From assembly GCF_000973085.1 (NCBI RefSeq), contig NZ_CP011280.1, positions 398,642-462,641 on the forward strand: DNA of 64,000 nucleotides. Reading direction: 5' to 3'. The position numbers and the translations under genes were made by a program. Every line of letters starts with the position of its first letter. Positions within the stretch are counted from its first letter, which is position 1. The notes under the pieces are model-generated. The model worked only from the letters and a program-made list of their open reading frames with translations. It searched no databases and was not told the origin of the DNA. This DNA is from Sneathia vaginalis (GTDB lineage Bacteria; Fusobacteriota; Fusobacteriia; Fusobacteriales; Leptotrichiaceae). Below, one piece after another: positions 8,659-16,608 of this stretch.

Positions 8659-9305
8659 TGAAGTGGGAAGATATATTAAAAGATGAGTACAATAAGGAAT
8701 ATTTTCTAAATCTAAAAAATTTTTTAGAACAAGAATACGGAAAATATACAGTATTTCCTAAAAAATCTGATATATTTAAGTCATTAAAATTAACGGAATA
8801 TGAGGATACAAGGGTTGTGATATTAGGACAAGATCCATATCATGATGATAATCAAGCAAATGGGCTAGCATTTTCTGTTAATGATGGAATAAAGTTACCA
8901 CCATCATTAGTGAATATATATAAGGAGATAGAGAGTGAATATCAGTGTAAAGTAAATAGAAGGGGTAATTTAGAGTATTTAGCAAGACAAGGAGTCCTAC
9001 TATTAAACACGGTATTAACTGTAAGAGCACATAATGCAAATTCGCATAAAGATATGGGCTGGGAAATATTTACTGATAAGATAATTGAAAAATTAAATGA
9101 AAGAGAAGATCCAGTGATATTTGTATTATGGGGTAATAATGCAATAAAAAAAGAAAAGTTGATAAATAAGGGAAGACACTATGTGTTAACTGCAGCACAC
9201 CCAAGTCCTTTATCAGCATATCGTGGATTTTTTGGCTGTAATCATTTTAAGAAGATAAATGAAATATTAAGATATTTGAATAAGGAAGAAATTAAGTGGA
9301 CATAG
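8658..9305 (+). CDS. ung: Uracil-DNA glycosylase (family 1)
   Basis: A 215-residue enzyme with the water-activating motif GQDPYHD (residues 57-63; Asp59 is the expected catalytic base), the uracil-pocket segment NGLAFSV, LLLNTVLTV, and the DNA-intercalation motif HPSPLSA near residue 178 with the catalytic His. It removes uracil from DNA, starting base-excision repair in the cytoplasm. It overlaps glmS by one base (TAATG) and is followed 12 bases later by murE, so it is part of the glmS transcript. Confidence 0.97.
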   Translation: MKWEDILKDEYNKEYFLNLKNFLEQEYGKYTVFPKKSDIFKSLKLTEYEDTRVVILGQDPYHDDNQANGLAFSVNDGIKLPPSLVNIYKEIESEYQCKVNRRGNLEYLARQGVLLLNTVLTVRAHNANSHKDMGWEIFTDKIIEKLNEREDPVIFVLWGNNAIKKEKLINKGRHYVLTAAHPSPLSAYRGFFGCNHFKKINEILRYLNKEEIKWT

Positions 9306-9317
9306 GAAGGTAGAAAA

Positions 9318-10739
9318 ATGTTTGAAAACGTTGAATATACATTATTACAAAAAGGAAAAGATTTTGAATTTAAGTCAATAGAATATGATTCAAGAAAAAT
9401 TGAAAAAGGTGATATATTTGTTGCTATGAAAGGTTTTAATACTGATGGTAATAACTATGTAGAAAAAGCTATACAAAATGGAGCTGTATGTATATTAACT
9501 GATGAGAAAGAGCATGATGTAAAAAAATATCCAGATATCACTTTTTACTATATCCCAGATTTAAGAAAGCATTTGGGTGTAATATGTGCTAATTTATACA
9601 ACCATCCAGAAAAGAAATTAAAGATAATAGGTGTAACAGGGACTAATGGTAAGACAACAAGTACATATATATTAGAAAATGTATTACCTAATAGTTCAAG
9701 AATAGGTACTACAAATTACAGAGTTGGTGATAAATATTATGAAGCACATAATACAACACCTGAGTCTATGGATATAATAAAGTTGATGGATGAGAGTGTA
9801 AAAAAAGGTATAGAATATTTTCTGATGGAAGTAAGTTCACATGCACTTGCATTAGGACGTGTGGATATGTTGAAGTTTGATGGTGCGATATTTACTAATT
9901 TAACACAAGACCATCTAGATTATCACAAAACATTTGAAAACTATTTCAAAGCAAAATGTCATTTAATAGACTTATTAAAAGATAATAGCAAGATAAGCGT
10001 CAATATTGATGACAAGTACATTAAGACTATTAAATCAGATAAGCTTAATACTTTTGGAGTAGAAAATGGAGATATACGTGGTAAGGTAATAAGCTATACA
10101 ACAAGTGGAATGAATGTAGAGATAAAGGTAAAAAATGAAGTAAAAAGATTTCACACAAAATTAATTGGAGCATATAATCTGTATAACATATTAGGGGTTG
10201 TATCTGTTCTTGTTAATTTAGGAATTGATTTCTCATATATAGTAGACAGAATTTCAAAAATGGAACCAGTGGTAGGAAGATTTGAGCTTATAGAAAACAA
10301 TCTAGGAGCAAGAATAGTTGTAGATTATGCACATACACCAGATGGTTTAGAAAATGTTTTAAAGACATTAAAAGGTATAACTGATGGTAAGATGTATGCA
10401 GTATTTGGTGCAGGTGGAGATAGAGATAAAACAAAACGCCCTATAATGGGTAAAATTGCCTGCAAATATGCTGACTATATCCTAATAACCTCAGATAATC
10501 CTAGAACAGAATACCCTATTAGCATTATGAATGACATAGAAAAAGGAATAATAGAGGCAAAATATACCAACTATACTAAAATTGAAAAAAGAGAAGAAGC
10601 TATACAAAAGGCAGTATCCTTACTAAAAAGTGGAGATTCTCTAATAATAGCTGGTAAAGGACATGAAACATATCAAATAATTGGTAAAACAACAAGATAT
10701 TTTTCAGACAAAGAAGAAGTAAAAAAATGTTTAAAATAA
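9318..10739 (+). CDS. murE: UDP-N-acetylmuramyl-tripeptide synthetase MurE
   Basis: A 473-residue Mur ligase: N-terminal Mur_ligase domain, ATP-binding GVTGTNGKTTSTY at about residues 104-116, central domain motifs (FTNLTQDHLDYH), and C-terminal domain with GRFE and VVDYAHTPDGLE. The SDNPRTEYP segment near residue 392 has the DNPR signature associated with meso-diaminopimelate-type MurE, although some Fusobacteriota use lanthionine, so the added diamino acid is uncertain. It adds the third residue to the peptidoglycan stem. Shine-Dalgarno GGAAGG precedes the ATG. It is co-transcribed with glmS and ung, a cell-wall/repair grouping. Confidence 0.93.
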   Translation: MFENVEYTLLQKGKDFEFKSIEYDSRKIEKGDIFVAMKGFNTDGNNYVEKAIQNGAVCILTDEKEHDVKKYPDITFYYIPDLRKHLGVICANLYNHPEKKLKIIGVTGTNGKTTSTYILENVLPNSSRIGTTNYRVGDKYYEAHNTTPESMDIIKLMDESVKKGIEYFLMEVSSHALALGRVDMLKFDGAIFTNLTQDHLDYHKTFENYFKAKCHLIDLLKDNSKISVNIDDKYIKTIKSDKLNTFGVENGDIRGKVISYTTSGMNVEIKVKNEVKRFHTKLIGAYNLYNILGVVSVLVNLGIDFSYIVDRISKMEPVVGRFELIENNLGARIVVDYAHTPDGLENVLKTLKGITDGKMYAVFGAGGDRDKTKRPIMGKIACKYADYILITSDNPRTEYPISIMNDIEKGIIEAKYTNYTKIEKREEAIQKAVSLLKSGDSLIIAGKGHETYQIIGKTTRYFSDKEEVKKCLK

Positions 10740-10756
10740 AAAGAGGTGATTTTTAG

Positions 10757-11803
10757 TTGAAAAGAGTAGCAAAAATTTTTATGGTAGCTATGTTATTCAT
10801 TGTTAGCTTCTCATGTGGGAGTAAGAAAACAAATGAAGTCAATATTTACACTTGGACGTATTTCATTCCTGATGAAATAATACAAGGTTTTGAAAAAGAA
10901 ACTGGTATAAAGGTCAATATTAGTTATTATGACAACAATGACACGCTATTAACCAAGTTATTTACAGGAAGAACACAATACGATATAATATCCCCATCTA
11001 CAGATTATGTTGATATTTTGATTAAAAAAGGCTTATTAGAAAAACTTGATAAGAAAAAATTAGGGGATACATTTAAAAACTTAGATGCTGATAACCTAAA
11101 TCTATATGAATATGCTAAGGGTTATGACGATGGGTTAAATTATTCATTACCATATGGTTTTTTTGCGACAGGTATTACAGTAAATACTAAGGTATTAGGT
11201 AAAGATTTTAAAAGAGATTTAAGTATTTTTGAAGATGAAAAATACAAGGGTTCAATGACAATGTTAGATGATGGACGTGAGGTTATAGGAATGATACTAC
11301 AAAATCTAGGGTATCCATCAAATTCTAAAGATGATAAACAATTAGAAGAAGTAAAAAACATTTTATTGAAATACAAGAAGAACTTAGCTAAGTTTGATAG
11401 TACAACATTTGGTAAATCATTAGCAACAGGAGAATTTGTTGTTTCACATGGATATCCAGATGTGTTCTATGAAACAAATGAAGAAGAACAAAAAAACTTT
11501 ATGTATTTCTTACCTAAGGGAGCTATGATGTATATAGACAATATGGCTATACTAAAAGAAGCACCTAATAAAGAAAATGCATATAAGTTTTTAGAATATT
11601 TATACAGACCAGAAAATTATGCAAAATATGTTGAACTATTTAGACAAGTACCAGTAATTAAGGGAACAGAAAAATATACTAATGTAAAACCAATTGTTAG
11701 TGCTAGTGAAGTAGTTAAAAATGCTAAATTACCATTAAGTCTTGATGAAGAAGCAAAAGAAAAACAAGATAGAATATGGAATGAGGTAAAGTTAGCAAAG
11801 TAG
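10757..11803 (+). CDS. PotD-like polyamine-binding lipoprotein (extracellular solute-binding family 1)
   Basis: A 348-residue protein starting at TTG 10757; AGAGGTGAT lies just upstream and there is no better ATG. A lipobox with Cys20 (VSFSC) predicts a lipid-anchored protein. The mature part begins VNIYTWTYFIPDEII, like PotD/PotF spermidine/putrescine-binding proteins, with later segments PYGFFATGI and YIDNMAILKEAPN typical of this family. No PotABC permease or ATPase genes are adjacent, so it is an orphan here. The ligand is inferred from the family; other small cations or metal chelates are possible. A strong terminator follows. Confidence 0.85.
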   Translation: MKRVAKIFMVAMLFIVSFSCGSKKTNEVNIYTWTYFIPDEIIQGFEKETGIKVNISYYDNNDTLLTKLFTGRTQYDIISPSTDYVDILIKKGLLEKLDKKKLGDTFKNLDADNLNLYEYAKGYDDGLNYSLPYGFFATGITVNTKVLGKDFKRDLSIFEDEKYKGSMTMLDDGREVIGMILQNLGYPSNSKDDKQLEEVKNILLKYKKNLAKFDSTTFGKSLATGEFVVSHGYPDVFYETNEEEQKNFMYFLPKGAMMYIDNMAILKEAPNKENAYKFLEYLYRPENYAKYVELFRQVPVIKGTEKYTNVKPIVSASEVVKNAKLPLSLDEEAKEKQDRIWNEVKLAK

Positions 11804-11810
11804 ATATATG

Positions 11811-11843
11811 AAAATGAAGCGAAGTGAAAGCTTCATTTTTTTT
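11811..11843 (+). terminator. Intrinsic terminator after the PotD-like gene
   Basis: AAAATGAAGC / GCTTCATTTT hairpin followed by a run of T. Confidence 0.9.
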
Positions 11844-11981
11844 AGCATCTATTTTCAAAATAAATAAAAACGAATAAAAAAGTTAAGAAACTACAAGTGA
11901 CTAAAAATAAATCTACAAACAAAAGAAAGCGTTGAGTTTTTAATATGTTAACAAAGAAAATAAAAAAAAGTTTAAAAAATG

Positions 11982-12008
11982 TTGAAAATAAATGGGGGGG
12001 GGTAAAAT
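11982..12008 (+). promoter_or_regulatory. Putative phase-variable promoter with a G9 tract in the spacer
   Basis: TTGAAA (11982-11987) and TAAAAT (12003-12008) resemble -35 and -10 boxes; the 15-base spacer contains a run of nine G (11994-12002). Slippage of the tract would change the spacing towards or away from 17 bases. A caveat is that a start site about seven bases after this -10 would leave only a very short leader before the Shine-Dalgarno AAGGAG (12014-12019). A G9 run is striking in DNA this AT-rich. Confidence 0.5.
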
Positions 12009-12028
12009 TTGTTAAGGAGATGATATTA

Positions 12029-12304
12029 ATGAAAATATTTTCAAGATTTAAAGCAAGAAAAAGTATAATTACAGCTTTATTAATAAGCTCTTTTTTAAGT
12101 AGTAGAATAGGATTTGGTGAAGAAAAGAATAAGCCATTAACTGAAGCTGAAAAAACTCAAGTAGAAGAAGTTATAAAGCAATTAGGAATAGAAAGAGCTA
12201 AAACTTTATTTGACTTATTAATCAAAAAAAATGAAACAGATAAAGTAAGAGAAATCATAAAAAAAATAAATGAAGTAGAAGGAACAGATGAAGAAAAAAA
12301 GTAA
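12029..12304 (+). CDS. N-terminal part of a YadA-like trimeric autotransporter (separated by a frameshift)
   Basis: Start at ATG 12029, with AAGGAGAT at 12014-12021; upstream in-frame codons to 11945 cross the G9 run and look like leader. The 91 residues have a basic start (MKIFSRFKARKS), a hydrophobic core ITALLISSFLS and a GFGEE cleavage region: an extended-type signal peptide as in trimeric autotransporters. Then follows a charged helical segment. The frame ends in the run A7 at 12294-12300 with AAG TAA. One additional A would join it to the downstream open frame, which stays open from 12301 onward. So this is the export part of the adhesin, currently out of frame. Confidence 0.7.
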   Translation: MKIFSRFKARKSIITALLISSFLSSRIGFGEEKNKPLTEAEKTQVEEVIKQLGIERAKTLFDLLIKKNETDKVREIIKKINEVEGTDEEKK

Positions 12305-12411
12305 AAAAGGAAGATATTATTGAAAAAGGAGAGGGGCCATTTAGTAGTAATATATTAAAGGACATTAAAGACACTGAAAATAATTCAATTGTTAGAATTT
12401 ATCGATCAGGC

Positions 12412-14751
12412 GTGATAGAAATTGGAAAAGGAGCAAGTATGATAAATAATGTTGCTCTTAATAATGATGGTATATTAATAGGTACAGATGCAAAGGTTGA
12501 CGGATATTTAGGACATCCAGGAAGTATAGCTATAGGTAAAAGTGCATATGCAGAAACATTTTTTGGTGTAAGAGAGCAAATATTAAACTTTAAAAGAACA
12601 ACATTTAATAAAACTGGATATAACGCTGCATATCCGTATGATATAGATAAAATAGATACTCCTATTGCTATAGGTAGAAATAGTTATGCAAGTTCAGGTA
12701 GTGTTGTTTTAGGACAACATACATATACAGGCAAAATTGGTGATATAAATATAGAATCAATGAAAGATGGTGCCAGCAATAGAGTTAAAGGAATAGGAAT
12801 ATATTCTACAGTAGTTGGAACAAACAGTTTTGCTAATGGGACATTATCAACTTTATCGGGAGCTTATTCGATTATGACTTCACAATATGAAGGAGAAGAT
12901 AATGAAGGTGTTAATTTAGGAAAGGGTGTTGCTAATCATAATCTAAATTTAGGGGCATTAATAAACGGTTCATTAAATAGTATAGAATCTAATGAAGGTG
13001 CTAATGGTGCAGAAATTGATAAATATTCAGGTATAGCAAATTCTGTTGTTGGTTTTGCAAATAGAGCAAACAATTCTAATGGAACTATGATATTTGGTGC
13101 AGGTAACGAAATAACAAATTCTGTTGATGAAATAGGTAACTATGATGTATGTGGACAAGATGTAGAAAAATATCCTAACTCAGTAAAAGAATTAGCCGAA
13201 AATTTAAGAAAACAATATAGTGATGGTAATGTAGGAGGTTCAACTCTAGTATTTGGTAGTGGAAATAAGGTAGATTATGCGAAATATGCTAATATAGCAG
13301 GAAGTAAAAATACGATAACAGGAACTAAAGATAAAAAATCAGAAAATAATATAGTAAATGGTAATGATAATGAAATTATCGAAGCATCAAATAATATAGT
13401 TTATGGAACAAAGTATAGAATTAAAAAGAAAAGTCCTCAAACTCAAACAAGATCTACACAAGATACTGGAACACAAACAGAAGATCCAAATGGAAATATA
13501 CTATTTGGACATAATGATGAATATGTAGATATAACAGTAAAAAATACTATTGCAATAGGAGGTAATATTAAGCCTAATTTAGATAATTCAGTATATTTAG
13601 GTACAAAAAGTATGGAATCAAAAGAAGCTAATACATTATGGAGAAAAGAAAATAGAGATCGATCATATAAAGGTTATGCAGGCTTTGACCATATTGGTGG
13701 TATAGTTACAGTAGGTAACGATACATTAACACGTGTTATACAAAATGTAGCACCAGGATTAATATCAGCTACATCAACAGATGCAATTAATGGTTCACAA
13801 CTATATAAATATGTTGCTAAGCAATCTATAAATGTAAAAGCAGGAGATAAAATTATAAACGTTAAATTGGGAGATACTTTAGAGTTAAAAGGAAATGGTA
13901 TTGATATATCAGTAGATGATAAACAACCTCAAACAACACAATCTAATACTACACCACAACCAGCACCTTCTACATCACAAGAACATACAGCAACCTTTGA
14001 AGCAAAAGGAAATGTTGGAGGTTCAGATACATTTGGGTATAAGTATAGAGATGATAAAGGTAAAGAAACAGAATTAAAAGAAGGTCCTGATGGTAAGCTA
14101 TATACTGATGAATTTTTACAAAATAATGAATACAAGAATAATAAATGGGTTAAAAAAGGAACAACAGAAGATAGTATACTTAAAGATAACCGATACGACA
14201 AAAACAATGAAAAAGTAATTTTAAGCACAAAATATGGTAAGATAATTACTGATGTAGCTGATGGTATCAAAGCTAAAGATGCAGTAAATGTAAGTCAATT
14301 AAATGCTGTTAGAACAAAAGTAGAAAAGAATACTAGTGATATACAACAACTACAAAAAGATGTTAAAGAAGTAGATAAGAAATCAGACCTAGCTTTAGGT
14401 GGAGTATCAAATGCAGTGGCTATGGCTAATCTACCACAAGTAATGGGAGATAAGAAGTTTAATTTAGCTGCATCTTATGGATATTATGGTGGTTCTCATG
14501 CAGTAGCTATTGGATTTAGTGGAACAAATGACAAGCAAAACTTTATCTACAAATTAAGTGGATCAGTAAATAATAAGGGAAATCTTGCCTTTGGTATTGG
14601 TGCTGGAGTAATGCTTGGAGAAGTTAATAATAAGGATAAGAAGATTGAGGACTTAACTAAAGAAAACAAAGAAATTAAAGAAAATTTGAGAAATCAAAGT
14701 GCTGAAATACAAGAGTTAAAAGAAATTGTAAAAAGATTAATGAGAAAATGA
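12412..14751 (+). CDS. YadA-like trimeric autotransporter adhesin, head/stalk/anchor part
   Basis: The frame is open from 12301; GTG 12412 or ATG 12439 (with AAGGAG at 12427-12432) are possible separate starts, but neither gives a signal peptide. The N-terminal half has left-handed beta-roll head repeats (IAIGRNSYASSGSVVLG, STVVGTNSFANGT, AIGGNIKPNLDNSVYLG). A neck-type motif follows (APGLISATSTDAINGSQLY, near residue 450; a second DAVNVSQLNAV near 625), then a stalk. A YadA anchor comes next (FNLAASYGYYGGSHAVAIG, SGSVNNKGNLAFGIGAG), with a charged coiled coil after the barrel as in fusobacterial members. It would be a surface adhesin; without the upstream signal peptide fragment it cannot be exported. 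Confidence 0.88.
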   Translation: MIEIGKGASMINNVALNNDGILIGTDAKVDGYLGHPGSIAIGKSAYAETFFGVREQILNFKRTTFNKTGYNAAYPYDIDKIDTPIAIGRNSYASSGSVVLGQHTYTGKIGDINIESMKDGASNRVKGIGIYSTVVGTNSFANGTLSTLSGAYSIMTSQYEGEDNEGVNLGKGVANHNLNLGALINGSLNSIESNEGANGAEIDKYSGIANSVVGFANRANNSNGTMIFGAGNEITNSVDEIGNYDVCGQDVEKYPNSVKELAENLRKQYSDGNVGGSTLVFGSGNKVDYAKYANIAGSKNTITGTKDKKSENNIVNGNDNEIIEASNNIVYGTKYRIKKKSPQTQTRSTQDTGTQTEDPNGNILFGHNDEYVDITVKNTIAIGGNIKPNLDNSVYLGTKSMESKEANTLWRKENRDRSYKGYAGFDHIGGIVTVGNDTLTRVIQNVAPGLISATSTDAINGSQLYKYVAKQSINVKAGDKIINVKLGDTLELKGNGIDISVDDKQPQTTQSNTTPQPAPSTSQEHTATFEAKGNVGGSDTFGYKYRDDKGKETELKEGPDGKLYTDEFLQNNEYKNNKWVKKGTTEDSILKDNRYDKNNEKVILSTKYGKIITDVADGIKAKDAVNVSQLNAVRTKVEKNTSDIQQLQKDVKEVDKKSDLALGGVSNAVAMANLPQVMGDKKFNLAASYGYYGGSHAVAIGFSGTNDKQNFIYKLSGSVNNKGNLAFGIGAGVMLGEVNNKDKKIEDLTKENKEIKENLRNQSAEIQELKEIVKRLMRK

Positions 14752-14773
14752 GGCTGTAAAGCTTCATTTTTTT
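14745..14773 (+). terminator. Intrinsic terminator after the adhesin
   Basis: AATGAGGC / GCTTCATT hairpin (one G-U pair) with a T run; the adhesin stop codon lies in the 5' arm. Confidence 0.85.
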
Positions 14774-14813
14774 AAAAATTTCTTGTATAATATAAAAAAA
14801 AGGAGGTATTTTT

Positions 14814-16064
14814 ATTTTAAAAAACAAAATATACAGAATATTTTTACTATCAGATGTTTTTTCTATAATGGGGAGGACATTATTTGATATAGCGTTTTTG
14901 ATATATGCTTCTAAATTTGAAAATGCTAAACTTGCAGTTAGTATTGTATCCATAATTACAACATTACCCTATGCCACAGATTTTATACTAGGCTATATGG
15001 CTGATAAGGAAGACAAGAAGGTAAGTAGACTTATACATAATAAAGTGTTGCAAACAATCCTATTTCTAGCATTTTCGATAATAGTATTCTTTAAGCCTAG
15101 CTGGTACGTGTTTTTTGCCATAGTCTTAATTAACGTAGTAGCAGATGTATTTGGAGGGTATAATTCATATTTATCATTATCTATATATTACAAGATAGTT
15201 GAAGAAAAAGATCTAGAAAAGGCTTTTGCTTTTAATAATTCTATATCTACAACAGTTTCATTGGTTTCTAAGTTTATGGGAGTTATGATTATTGAAGTTA
15301 TAGCATACAATTATTCTGTATTTGGGATAATAAATTCCTCTTTGTATTTTGTAAGTTTTTTACTAATGTATATTAATAGAAGTAGACTTAAAAGTGTAAA
15401 GTTTAATATAAAAAAGAAAGAAAAAATAACAGCTAAAAGATTTTTAAAAGATACTATAGAAAATTTAAAGATTATAAGATCAAATAAAAAGATATATAGA
15501 TTTGTACTGCTATTTGCAATACTTAATCTATATTCTTCAGGAATGTATGCAATCTTTTTATTAGTAATTTTAGATACTCCTAACTTATTAGTAGGTAATT
15601 ATGCTAATACATTAACTGTTACACAAGCTCTAGAAACAATTTTTATGATAGTAGCAGGTGTATATATTATACCGATTTATAGGAAGGTTGATATAGTTAG
15701 GATGACATTTATTGAAATAATATTTTTCATACTTTATGTATTAAATATACTATTTTTACAAAATGTATATGCCCTATTAATACTAGTTAGTATCTCTGGT
15801 TATTTAGCAGGTGTATCTAATCCTAAATTAACAACATTCCTATTAAAAGAAGTGCCTGAAGATAAACAAACATCAATATTTAGTATATATGGAACTATAG
15901 TAACATTAACTGTACCTTTAGGTACGATAATATTTACATTTTTATCTAATGTAATAGGAAATATGTTTACAATATCTATACTTTTAGCAGTATTAGTATT
16001 TTCTCTTTTATACACTTACACTTTCATTTTGAATGAAAAACAAAAATATTCTCCCAAAATCTGA
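14814..16064 (+). CDS. MFS-type membrane transporter, likely starting at ATT
   Basis: About 416 residues with 10-12 membrane segments and an MFS-like layout (transport substrate unknown). The first ATG in frame (14868) falls inside the first membrane helix and has no good ribosome site. A perfect AAAGGAGGT (14799-14807) instead sits six bases before an in-frame ATT at 14814, giving ILKNKIYRIFLLSDVFSIMG, which completes helix 1. ATT is a known rare start codon (for example infC), so translation probably begins there. A promoter-like TATAAT is at about 14786. It is convergent with the 16079 gene and shares a two-way terminator with it. Confidence 0.75.
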   Translation: MLKNKIYRIFLLSDVFSIMGRTLFDIAFLIYASKFENAKLAVSIVSIITTLPYATDFILGYMADKEDKKVSRLIHNKVLQTILFLAFSIIVFFKPSWYVFFAIVLINVVADVFGGYNSYLSLSIYYKIVEEKDLEKAFAFNNSISTTVSLVSKFMGVMIIEVIAYNYSVFGIINSSLYFVSFLLMYINRSRLKSVKFNIKKKEKITAKRFLKDTIENLKIIRSNKKIYRFVLLFAILNLYSSGMYAIFLLVILDTPNLLVGNYANTLTVTQALETIFMIVAGVYIIPIYRKVDIVRMTFIEIIFFILYVLNILFLQNVYALLILVSISGYLAGVSNPKLTTFLLKEVPEDKQTSIFSIYGTIVTLTVPLGTIIFTFLSNVIGNMFTISILLAVLVFSLLYTYTFILNEKQKYSPKI

Positions 16065-16080
16065 GAGAATATTTTTTTTT
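16044..16080. terminator. Bidirectional terminator between convergent genes
   Basis: AAATATTCTC / GAGAATATTT hairpin with T run on the + side and A run (T on the other strand) on the - side. Confidence 0.85.
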
Positions 16081-16600
16081 AAAATTGTATAACTTCAAAA
16101 TATTTAGAATTTAAGAAATCTAGGGGCATAATAATATTGCTTTTAGGTAGACCTAAAACATCAACATTTGTAGTATCTTTAAAGATTCTGTATACAAAGT
16201 GTGAGCAATATGTAAGTCCTAAATCCATATCTAAAGGTATTAGAGGGAAATATTTTTTAAATAGGTAGTTGTCATATATATCAGTTAACATCTTACTTCT
16301 AATATCATCGTTAATATATTTGTATCTTAATAGTACAAATTCTTTTTTCTGATTATTTAAAAAGTAAAATGGAAATTCTCTTAGACCTATTTTCATACTA
16401 GGATAGTCCACTATCTTATTACCCTCTACCACTATCATACAGTGACCCCATCTTGAAACAAAAGTAGCGTTACTTGGTTTGTAGAGTATAATATCACCAA
16501 CTTTTGCTATATTTGAAATTTTTTCTATATTATCAGTAGAATGCCAATCAATAGAAAATGAAAAAATTGAGAGTAAAAATACTAATAAATATTTTTTCAT
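16079..16600 (-). CDS. Permuted papain-like cysteine peptidase/amidase (YiiX/YebB-like), exported
   Basis: A 173-residue protein with a signal peptide (MKKYLLVFLLSIFSFS) and the pattern of permuted NlpC/P60 enzymes: GDIILYKPSN, then WGHCMIVVEGNKIVDY carrying the catalytic His, and downstream TYCSHFVYRIF carrying the catalytic Cys. In the permuted fold His precedes Cys, as here. Known relatives act on amide or ester bonds in lipids or cell-wall peptides; the substrate here is unknown. AGGTGAT lies just before the ATG. It starts eight bases after the pcrA stop, so it is co-transcribed with the helicase. Confidence 0.75.
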   Translation of the reverse strand: MKKYLLVFLLSIFSFSIDWHSTDNIEKISNIAKVGDIILYKPSNATFVSRWGHCMIVVEGNKIVDYPSMKIGLREFPFYFLNNQKKEFVLLRYKYINDDIRSKMLTDIYDNYLFKKYFPLIPLDMDLGLTYCSHFVYRIFKDTTNVDVLGLPKSNIIMPLDFLNSKYFEVIQF

Positions 16601-16608
16601 ACAATCAC

